NCBI GenBank assembly: GCA_015663855.1
Contig: DQRJ01000046.1
Coordinates: forward strand, 1-27,770
Reading direction: 5' to 3'
Length of the DNA: 27,770 nt
Origin: Flavobacteriales bacterium
Lineage (GTDB): Bacteria; Bacteroidota; Bacteroidia; Flavobacteriales_D; Sanyastnellaceae
The stretch's first letter is position 1, and the number at the start of each line of letters is the position of its first letter. A program made the position numbers and the translations under genes. Of this stretch, positions 1-4,935 are shown piece by piece. The notes under the pieces were generated by a model, which was given only the letters and a program-made list of their open reading frames with translations, was not told the origin of the DNA and did no database searches.

Positions 1-1118
1 ACATCCACGTCGGAAACCACCACATCATAATCTCCATCTAAGTCCAAATCGGCGGCATGTACGTTGCCACCAAATCCATTCGACGAGCTGAACCCAAGGT
101 TGACGGTGTTGAACCCCAAACTCACATCAGCTGTGTGAGATGTCGCCGTCAATAATTTGTCGCTCCCGTCGTCCACGACGTACACATCGAGCAGGCCGTC
201 TCCATTGAAATCCGCGATTTCAAACATGTACGGCGATCCGTTAGGCACGATATTATCCCAGGAGTTGAAGTTCCCTGTCCCATCGTTGAACAAGACGATA
301 ACTCCTCTCGAATTCCAAGGCGGCACGTCATAGAGCGTAGTGTTTTTTATTAAGTCCAAATCGCCGTCGCCGTCCATGTCGTGGATTTGACCAGCCGTTC
401 CAAAAGCGCTGTTGCGTAGGTCCCCCATTCGTGACTCACCATCGTCGATGAAATGCCCCGTTCCGTCGTTAATCAACAAGAAATCTTTGGCGGTGCCCCC
501 TCCGCTGTTCACTCGATAGTTCACGAAGTACAAATCTTCCGCACCGTTGCCTGTCAAATCGCCCGACCAAATAGCACAAATGAGGGGATCATCCGATATC
601 AAAGTCGGGAACCGAGAAGCACTTTCGTCCGCAAGTCCCAACCAGTTTCCCAAGCTATCCTCACCCAAATTCATATACAACATAGGCTGTTGGCTGAAGG
701 TGTTAGCAATGACCACATCATCCCACGTGTCGCCGTCCACGTCCACGACATAGACGTCACGTGCAAAACTGGGGTTGGAGATAAATTCTGGTGCGAGCTC
801 CATCGTCATGTCGACGAGCACTCCTTGTTGATTGATGAGAAGCAGGTCCGATTTGGGGGGTTCAGAGGCTGCAGAAAATGGCTGTTTCCGAACCACAATC
901 ACGTCCGTCCACCCGTCTTTGTTCAAGTCCGCTGGCCACAAATCCTTTTCTTCATCGTCGCTGATCGCCACGCTGAACAATTCCATCCGGCTTTCGGTTT
1001 GGACGTCCCAGTCTAGCCATTGGGCTTGCGCGTTAGGAATCCAAAATACGCTCAAAATCATGGCGAGTGTGAGAGCGGGTCGAAGGGTGTTTGGCAACAT
1101 GTGAACTGTGCTTTTCAT
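1..1118 (-). CDS. Secreted FG-GAP/VCBS-repeat protein, 5' part only
   Basis: Reading the minus strand from ATG at 1118 gives an uninterrupted frame of at least 372 codons that runs off the left edge, so the C-terminus is missing. The N-terminus is a classical signal peptide (MKSTVHMLPNTLR, then a hydrophobic stretch ending PNAQA-Q); a second ATG lies in frame at 1100. The mature part holds spaced Asp/Gly-rich calcium-loop motifs typical of FG-GAP/VCBS beta-propeller blades: DLNKDGWTDV, DVDGDTWDDV, DLTGNGAEDL, DMDGDGDLDL, DFNGDGLLDV, DLDLDGDYDV. Such proteins are exported and often end in a Type IX sorting domain, which would lie outside the window. The ligand or role is unknown. It looks less AT-rich than the four genes to its right. 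Short open frames on the plus strand here are shadows of this gene. Confidence 0.85.
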   Translation of the reverse strand, partial: MKSTVHMLPNTLRPALTLAMILSVFWIPNAQAQWLDWDVQTESRMELFSVAISDDEEKDLWPADLNKDGWTDVIVVRKQPFSAASEPPKSDLLLINQQGVLVDMTMELAPEFISNPSFARDVYVVDVDGDTWDDVVIANTFSQQPMLYMNLGEDSLGNWLGLADESASRFPTLISDDPLICAIWSGDLTGNGAEDLYFVNYRVNSGGGTAKDFLLINDGTGHFIDDGESRMGDLRNSAFGTAGQIHDMDGDGDLDLIKNTTLYDVPPWNSRGVIVLFNDGTGNFNSWDNIVPNGSPYMFEIADFNGDGLLDVYVVDDGSDKLLTATSHTADVSLGFNTVNLGFSSSNGFGGNVHAADLDLDGDYDVVVSDVD

Positions 1119-1190
1119 TCAACAACATTAAGACGCATAAATTTTAGATGAGTTGCATGGGTGCCGAGAATTCGTTTTGTGTCACCGATA

Positions 1191-1270
1191 GGAATACCGT
1201 CGCACTCGCTTCGCTCGGCTCGGTGTTCCCTTGGGGCACTCACAGGGAACTGATGTTAGGAATGAAATCG
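1191..1270. repeat. 80-bp direct repeat, left copy (A)
   Basis: This segment matches 4493-4572 in the same orientation at about 72 of 80 positions with no gaps. It begins GGAATACC, passes through a CTCG-rich tract (CTCGCTTCGCTCGGCTCGG), and contains an inverted repeat GTTCCCT (1225-1231) / AGGGAAC (1244-1250) around a 12-nt loop that is identical in both copies. The 12 bases to its left plus its first 5 (1179-1195) are a degenerate version (13 of 17) of the tRNA-Arg 3' end found perfectly beside the right copy. Together the copies bracket the four-gene lipid cluster. The copies were aligned by eye. Confidence 0.85.
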
Positions 1271-1308
1271 TAGAACCCGAAAATGAGAATTGAACCTTGA
1301 AGAAGGTC

Positions 1309-1334
1309 AAAAAGTTATTATATAAAATAACTTT
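1309..1334 (-). terminator. Probable Rho-independent terminator of the lipid gene cluster
   Basis: AAAGTTATT (1311-1319) and AATAACTTT (1326-1334) form a perfect 9-bp stem with a 6-nt loop. On the minus strand the hairpin runs into a five-T tract, partly shared with the stem. It lies about 50 nt beyond the stop codon of the acyltransferase gene, the last gene of the cluster, so it plausibly ends that transcript. The stem is AT-rich and hence weak. Confidence 0.5.
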
Positions 1335-1383
1335 CGTGGAGAAGCGGGGCGGGAAATCCGGAAAATTTGACAGATCGTTAACT

Positions 1384-2019
1384 CTAATCTGGCTTGGGTT
1401 TTGCCCCTATAATTGAATTCTCAGCGACACTTAGGATGTCCTCGAGATTATAAGAGTGGAATGAAATGGGATTACCTATGTACATTTTGCAGTTATATGG
1501 CAAAATCAGACTTACTCCCTTGGGCATGGTCCTATGTAGCCCTTCTATATATATGGGAATAACATCAATCTCTGGATGCATTTGAATTAATAATGCCAAG
1601 CCTTTTTTAAATTCCTGCATAACACCTGGCTCTCCCCTTGTGCCTTCGGGATATAAAATTATTGAGTCGCCATTTCTAAGGAGTTTACTCATCATTTCTA
1701 TTGGGTCTGATTCACCCTCGGTTTTAGCTCTTCTTCTAGGAATTAATACTGCGTTGACAAAATGAATTAATAAGAATTTTTTTATTGCGTTTTTACCAAA
1801 GAAATCCTCAGCAGCTATAGGGTGAACCCTACGGACATTGTTCATGGGTATAGCACTCATAATGGCCATAGAATCTAAATGGCTATTGTGATTTGCAATT
1901 AAAATATATTGCTTCTTTGATCTTAGAACATCCCTGTTATAATAACGAAGACCTATTAAGAATTTGAAAATTCTCCTCCATAAAATAGAATGAACTAGTA
2001 TGAGAAGGAACTTCTTCAT
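1384..2019 (-). CDS. 1-acyl-sn-glycerol-3-phosphate acyltransferase (PlsC family)
   Basis: The 211-residue product carries the glycerolipid acyltransferase signature: NHNSHLD, in which H44 and D49 form the HX4D catalytic pair, and PEGTRG at 124-129 for phosphate binding. An N-terminal hydrophobic stretch suggests membrane association. The family transfers an acyl group to lysophosphatidate to make phosphatidate at the inner membrane. Its ATG directly follows the TAA of the CdsA-like gene (no gap), so the two are translationally close and surely co-transcribed. It would supply phosphatidate to the cytidylyltransferase encoded next to it. Arg codons in the parts read are mostly AGA/AGG, unlike rnr, where a sampled stretch is all CGN, and the gene is AT-rich. 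It could be a paralogue of a housekeeping plsC elsewhere; substrate specificity cannot be read from sequence. Confidence 0.85.
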   Translation of the reverse strand: MKKFLLILVHSILWRRIFKFLIGLRYYNRDVLRSKKQYILIANHNSHLDSMAIMSAIPMNNVRRVHPIAAEDFFGKNAIKKFLLIHFVNAVLIPRRRAKTEGESDPIEMMSKLLRNGDSIILYPEGTRGEPGVMQEFKKGLALLIQMHPEIDVIPIYIEGLHRTMPKGVSLILPYNCKMYIGNPISFHSYNLEDILSVAENSIIGAKPKPD

Positions 2020-2973
2020 TTATATTAAAATCATTAAATATACAATATGAAAAAATGGTGAAGCGGAGGTAGTTAAACTATCTATTCTATCTAGATAGCC
2101 TCCATGACCCGGTATGGCATCTCCCATATCCTTAACGCCGAAATCTCTTTTAATCGCTGATACAATAGCATCACCAATAAATCCAAAAAGGGCCACCGTG
2201 AAGCTAACTACTATGAGTTGCCAAGAGTGAAGAGGAGTCAAAAACCCCATGTAATAACCGATTACAGTAGTTGCTACAAGTCCACCTATAAAACCCTCCC
2301 ATGTCTTATTTGGGCTGACTTTAGGCATGATTTTATGTTTTCCGAATAGCTTGCCAAACGTGAACTGCATAACGTCATTGATTTGGGTTAGAAAAATCAA
2401 ATACAGCAAGAGACCTTTTCCTACATCAGCATTTTCGTTAAGTGCTGGATAGCACACAAGCATAGCCATATGACTAATCCCAAATATCCCCAGCATAAGT
2501 GAAGACGGCATAAGCCCCATAGATCTGACAATGTCTTTTGTATCACCAGTCATAACAAGTAAAAAGGGGATGGAAATAAACATAAATACTGGTAGAAAAG
2601 ACATGAATAGATTATACCATCCCTTATAGGCAAAATAATACTGAACGGGAATGCACAGGTAACAAACTAGCAGGATGGATCTATCCGAATCTCGCAATTT
2701 CAAATGGGTATATAGTTCTCTCAATGCGAAGAAGGATAAAACTCCTAAACCTATACAAGTGGTCATGGGACCTGCTAATGCAGCGAATAGAAAAACAAAG
2801 CAAATTACCCACCATGATTTGAGTCTAACTACCAATTCCTCTATGAAAGCTCCGGGCTTCAGTTTTTTCCAAGCGGAAAAAATAACGCTAGAAATAATAA
2901 GTATGCCAAATATGACTGCAACCACCATTTGTATTTGAGCACCAAGTTCAAGGGAAGGAATTAACTTATTCAT
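2020..2973 (-). CDS. CDP-diglyceride synthetase-like protein (CdsA/YnbB type)
   Basis: This is a 317-residue polytopic membrane protein. The C-terminal part (about residues 269-298) holds the complete CDP-diglyceride synthetase signature: S-A-I-K-R, then V-K-D, then PGHGGYLDRID. The upstream SPNKTWEGFIGG motif is also typical. The family makes CDP-diacylglycerol from phosphatidate and CTP. From memory, the N-terminal layout and the short tail after DRIDS resemble Escherichia coli YnbB more than housekeeping CdsA; this was not aligned. The start overlaps the end of the CDP-alcohol transferase gene by 8 nt and the stop abuts the acyltransferase ATG, so it sits in the middle of a tight operon. 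It would feed CDP-diacylglycerol to the neighbouring transferase. The gene is AT-rich with frequent AGA and ATA codons, consistent with foreign origin. Confidence 0.87.
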   Translation of the reverse strand: MNKLIPSLELGAQIQMVVAVIFGILIISSVIFSAWKKLKPGAFIEELVVRLKSWWVICFVFLFAALAGPMTTCIGLGVLSFFALRELYTHLKLRDSDRSILLVCYLCIPVQYYFAYKGWYNLFMSFLPVFMFISIPFLLVMTGDTKDIVRSMGLMPSSLMLGIFGISHMAMLVCYPALNENADVGKGLLLYLIFLTQINDVMQFTFGKLFGKHKIMPKVSPNKTWEGFIGGLVATTVIGYYMGFLTPLHSWQLIVVSFTVALFGFIGDAIVSAIKRDFGVKDMGDAIPGHGGYLDRIDSLTTSASPFFHIVYLMILI

Positions 2974-3565
2974 TTAATGAGTTTTTAAGTCTAGCATATG
3001 AGCTGATAATCATAAGAAAAGATGCAACACCTATTATGTAATTAATATAAATACTAATATCACTTGTGAAATATGAGATGATACAAATGACTCCTATTAA
3101 TAATGCTCTATCGCTTTTACCCATAGGTCCGTCATATCGTCTTTGACCTGAAACAACTTTTGCAATGACTCCACAGAATTCATTTACAATAGATAGAGAA
3201 ATAAATGTGATAGCTAATTTGATATCAAGGCTGTCGAATACTATCAGAGGAAAGAAAATCACAATATCTGAAACGATATCGCCTACCTCATTAAGAATCT
3301 CTCCCAACTTTGATTGGAGATTATATATCCTAGCCATCATCCCGTCAAGAGCATTCAACATCATCCTCAAAAGAAGTCCTATTGCGACAAAAAGAAAGTA
3401 CGAGTGGTGTTCTGAAGTGTTCCAAAACAAGTAACCTATTGCAAACGACAACAAAACGGCCATCAGAGTGAGAGCGTTTGGGCTGACCCCCATCTTATGA
3501 AGACGTTTCAGCAGGGGCATAAGCATCTGCTGAAATTTGGGTTTGATTTTATAAGTCGAAATCAT
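2966..3565 (-). CDS. CDP-alcohol phosphatidyltransferase (YnbA-like)
   Basis: The 199-residue membrane protein has the CDP-alcohol phosphatidyltransferase motif around residues 71-100: D74, G75, A78, R79, G88, D96. In the canonical D-x2-D-G-x2-A-R-x8-G-x3-D-x3-D pattern the first and third Asp are Asn here (N71 and N92). From memory E. coli YnbA shows the same substitutions and a similar N-terminus (YKIKP..F) and later GP.GKSDRAL block; this was recalled, not aligned. The family swaps CMP of CDP-diacylglycerol for an alcohol; the alcohol used here is unknown. The start shares ATGA with the stop of the upstream gene (4-nt overlap), and the end overlaps the CdsA-like gene by 8 nt. It is the head-group step of the cluster. 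Confidence 0.82.
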   Translation of the reverse strand: MISTYKIKPKFQQMLMPLLKRLHKMGVSPNALTLMAVLLSFAIGYLFWNTSEHHSYFLFVAIGLLLRMMLNALDGMMARIYNLQSKLGEILNEVGDIVSDIVIFFPLIVFDSLDIKLAITFISLSIVNEFCGVIAKVVSGQRRYDGPMGKSDRALLIGVICIISYFTSDISIYINYIIGVASFLMIISSYARLKNSLNE

Positions 3566-4368
3566 GGTTTGCGTTTTTTAAATGGATCCCACTCATACCT
3601 GTCCCTCCTAGCTTCTTGAGTAAATCTGCCATTTTCTAAAAAGTACTTTATCTCGTCTCCTATAACATCAAATCTCACATACATTTCGTCGTGATCTAAT
3701 ACCGAATGAAAGTAATCGTCTAGATTTCCATCAATCTGATCTGGGAGGAAGTTGTACTCTCCATACTTATTTGCAGCTTTTTGAAACTTCCTCATAAGCG
3801 AGGTGGCCTTGTTCTCTATTATCAATCCTACATCTACTCCTTCTGTACTTTCGAGTGGTGTGATCTCCACTTTACTGAATTGCAGTAGTACATCACCATA
3901 TACTATTTTCGAAATAAGACAAATCCTATCAACAGCAACTATAGGTGCTCGCTCTTGTATGGGGCTCCTATCATATATGATTGTGGATATCTGACCAAAC
4001 CCCTCCTTTTCAATATGTCTATTCAATACATATCCACCAATAATATAACACATCACTTTCACTTCATCGTACTCATCTAGCCTTTGCTCCCTGTAAAAAT
4101 CACTAAAAGCATCAAGAGACTCATCTAGTGAATGTCTTAAAATAAACTCAGGTATAAATAAATCGTAGTCGAGGGAGGTGAAAAATTCTGTTTGGACCCT
4201 CCTATTCTTTTTTGAATCACCAAACCCATTAAGGACAACAAGTGCAGTCTTCTCGCCCCTACTTTTACTATCATCGACTACTATAACCTCTTGAGCCTCA
4301 GAAACAAGTATGATGGTACAGAAAACAACAACTGTACATAAGCGTGTATATATGATTCGATTAAGCAT
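3562..4368 (-). CDS. Secreted protein with degenerate alpha/beta-hydrolase-like region
   Basis: The 268-residue product starts with a signal peptide (basic MLNRIIYTR, hydrophobic core, cleavage near SEA-QE), so it is likely periplasmic or surface-exposed. The following region resembles an alpha/beta hydrolase: a strand plus oxyanion-like turn (TALVVLNGFGDS, 41-52) and a putative nucleophile elbow at VMCYIIGGYVL (105-115). The expected G-x-S-x-G serine is replaced by Ile, so classical serine hydrolase activity is unlikely. The C-terminus is basic. It is the first gene of the four-gene lipid operon and overlaps the next gene by 4 nt, which ties it to lipid head-group work, perhaps as a lipid-binding or modifying partner. 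I do not recognise a named family with confidence. No clean Bacteroidota promoter was found upstream, only AT-rich sequence with TTTG motifs. Confidence 0.55.
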   Translation of the reverse strand: MLNRIIYTRLCTVVVFCTIILVSEAQEVIVVDDSKSRGEKTALVVLNGFGDSKKNRRVQTEFFTSLDYDLFIPEFILRHSLDESLDAFSDFYREQRLDEYDEVKVMCYIIGGYVLNRHIEKEGFGQISTIIYDRSPIQERAPIVAVDRICLISKIVYGDVLLQFSKVEITPLESTEGVDVGLIIENKATSLMRKFQKAANKYGEYNFLPDQIDGNLDDYFHSVLDHDEMYVRFDVIGDEIKYFLENGRFTQEARRDRYEWDPFKKRKP

Positions 4369-4480
4369 TTATGAAGACGAAGTTAGTAGCAGCCTCTGCA
4401 TACACTACAAGATCAAAAGCCAAATTATTAACTATTTGCTATCAAAATAATTCACTATGAATTTAGAGTTGTTCTGTTAG

Positions 4481-4497
4481 GTGGCCCCGGCAGGAAT
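4481..4497 (-). repeat. 17-bp copy of the tRNA-Arg(CCT) 3' end
   Basis: GTGGCCCCGGCAGGAAT at 4481-4497 is identical to 4702-4718, which covers the discriminator base, the 3' acceptor strand and part of the T arm of tRNA-Arg(CCT), plus one flanking base. Identity stops exactly where the next bases differ (AC against CG). It lies on the 3' side of the tRNA in the same orientation, as an att half-site would. It overlaps the first bases of repeat B. Confidence 0.85.
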
Positions 4498-4572
4498 ACC
4501 TTCACACTCGCTTCGCTCGGCTCGGTGTTCCTTTGGGGCACTCACAAGGAACTGATTCTTGGAATGAAATCA
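4493..4572. repeat. 80-bp direct repeat, right copy (B)
   Basis: This is the partner of 1191-1270 (about 90% identical, same orientation). Its hairpin is GTTCCTT (4527-4533) / AAGGAAC (4546-4552) around the same TGGGGCACTCAC loop. The two stem differences from copy A, C to T and G to A, fall opposite each other and keep the pair intact. Confidence 0.85.
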
Positions 4573-4576
4573 CTCG

Positions 4577-4696
4577 AGAGCTTCGCTCTTCGCATCACTC
4601 CGAGCAGGTGAGACATGAAGCAAGGCTTCTGTCTCATACTCGATCGTTATGCTGCACACGTTGTGTGCTCGACTGATTTCTATTTTTTCATCAGTC
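4577..4696. other. Array of four hairpins beside tRNA-Arg
   Basis: Four consecutive inverted repeats lie between repeat B and the tRNA: AGAGC/GCTCT (4577-4581, 4585-4589); GAGACA-t-GAAGC with GCTTC-TGTCTC (4610-4635, 11 pairs with one bulge); GCACAC/GTGTGC with a 3-nt loop (4654-4668); GACTGAT/ATCAGTC (4671-4677, 4690-4696). None is followed by a clear T tract on either strand. They could be a structured RNA trailing the tRNA-Arg transcript, part of a recombination site, or REP-like sequence. Confidence 0.55.
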
Positions 4697-4702
4697 AGTT
4701 CG

Positions 4703-4774
4703 TGGCCCCGGCAGGAATCGAACCTGCATCTAAACTTTAGGAAAGTCCTATTCTATCCATTGAACTACGGGGCC
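4703..4774 (-). tRNA. tRNA-Arg(CCT)
   Basis: The reverse complement folds as a 72-nt cloverleaf. The acceptor stem GGCCCCG pairs with CGGGGCC, the T stem GCAGG pairs with CCTGC around TTCGATT, and the anticodon stem GGACT pairs with AGTTT (two G-T wobbles) around TTCCTAA, giving anticodon CCT, which reads AGG. The discriminator is A and CCA is not encoded. The gene lies directly after the T tract of the hairpin at 4775-4810. Its 3' end is duplicated at 4481-4497. It is the minor arginine tRNA, a class often used as an integration target. Confidence 0.93.
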
Positions 4775-4810
4775 AAAAAAACGCCGCCGAGAGATAAATC
4801 TCAGCAGCGT
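4775..4810 (-). terminator. Rho-independent terminator-like hairpin between two tRNAs
   Basis: On the minus strand ACGCTGCTGAGA (4810-4799) pairs with TCTCGGCGGCGT (4792-4781) over 12 positions, two of them G-U, with a 6-nt loop, followed by a seven-T run that continues to the first base of tRNA-Arg. It follows the CAT tRNA by 9 nt. The G-U pairs become C-A mismatches on the plus strand, so it acts on minus-strand transcripts. Confidence 0.8.
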
Positions 4811-4819
4811 CTAGTAGTG

Positions 4820-4892
4820 TGCGCCTGGTAGGACTTGAACCTACGACCAATGGATTATGAGTCCACTGCTCTAACCACTGAGCTACAAGCGC
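4820..4892 (-). tRNA. tRNA with CAT anticodon (elongator Met or Ile2)
   Basis: The reverse complement folds as a 73-nt cloverleaf. GCGCTTG pairs with CAGGCGC (one T-G), the anticodon stem GTGGA pairs with TCCAT (G-T at the base) around CTCATAA, giving anticodon CAT, and the T loop is TTCAAGT. CCA is not encoded. It is not an initiator, since the anticodon stem lacks the three G-C pairs. The D-arm and variable-region pattern (AGTGGTTAGAGCAG and TTGGTCG) recalls E. coli Ile2, whose CAT is modified by TilS to read AUA, but an elongator Met cannot be excluded. It has its own promoter at 4903-4935. Confidence 0.88.
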
Positions 4893-4902
4893 AAACAGAG
4901 TG

Positions 4903-4935
4903 CAAATTTAGTGTTTATTTTCCTAGAACTTCAAA
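4903..4935 (-). promoter_or_regulatory. Bacteroidota-type promoter of the CAT tRNA
   Basis: On the minus strand TTTG (4935-4932) is followed after 21 nt by TAAATTTGC (4910-4902). This is a full match to the Bacteroidota -33/-7 pattern. Transcription would begin a few bases before the tRNA 5' end at 4892. The -33 element lies inside the last codons of rnr. Confidence 0.75.

Larger units (their letters stand above)
1191..4572. mobile_element. Candidate genomic island carrying a phospholipid module
   Basis: Four lines of evidence are visible. The 80-bp direct repeats lie exactly at both ends. A perfect 17-bp copy of the tRNA-Arg(CCT) 3' end abuts the right repeat. The four enclosed genes are AT-richer, with AGA/AGG and ATA codons, than the genes on either side. 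The tRNA gene itself lies next door at 4703-4774. This is the usual footprint of integration at a tRNA 3' end. No integrase, transposase or relaxase is encoded inside, so it would be a non-autonomous or decayed element. The exact limits are inferred from the repeats. Confidence 0.4.
4369..4702. other. Gene-free structured spacer between the lipid cluster and tRNA-Arg
   Basis: This 334-nt stretch has no convincing coding frame. From left to right it holds an AT-rich leader of the lipid operon (4369-4480), the 17-bp tRNA-Arg 3' fragment, repeat copy B, and then four hairpins in a row up to the tRNA. Individual parts are listed separately. Confidence 0.8.

Noticed and set aside
453..1016. Plus-strand open frame of 187 codons opposite the VCBS gene
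   Set aside because: It has no recognisable domain, and the minus strand in the same place encodes a signal peptide and regular Asp/Gly calcium loops, so it is a shadow frame.
4476..4572. Integron attC site: GTTAGGT fits the GTTRRRY core and the repeat can fold
   Set aside because: There is no integrase gene, copy A lacks the core at the same place, and the enclosed unit is a four-gene operon rather than single-gene cassettes. The tRNA 3' duplicate explains the position better.
1191..4572. CRISPR array or other short tandem repeat array
   Set aside because: Only two copies of the repeat exist, 3.3 kb apart, with genes between. No regularly spaced repeats were seen anywhere in the window.
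4649..4831. Small plus-strand frame across the tRNA genes
   Set aside because: It reads through the antisense of tRNA-Arg(CCT), a common false ORF.
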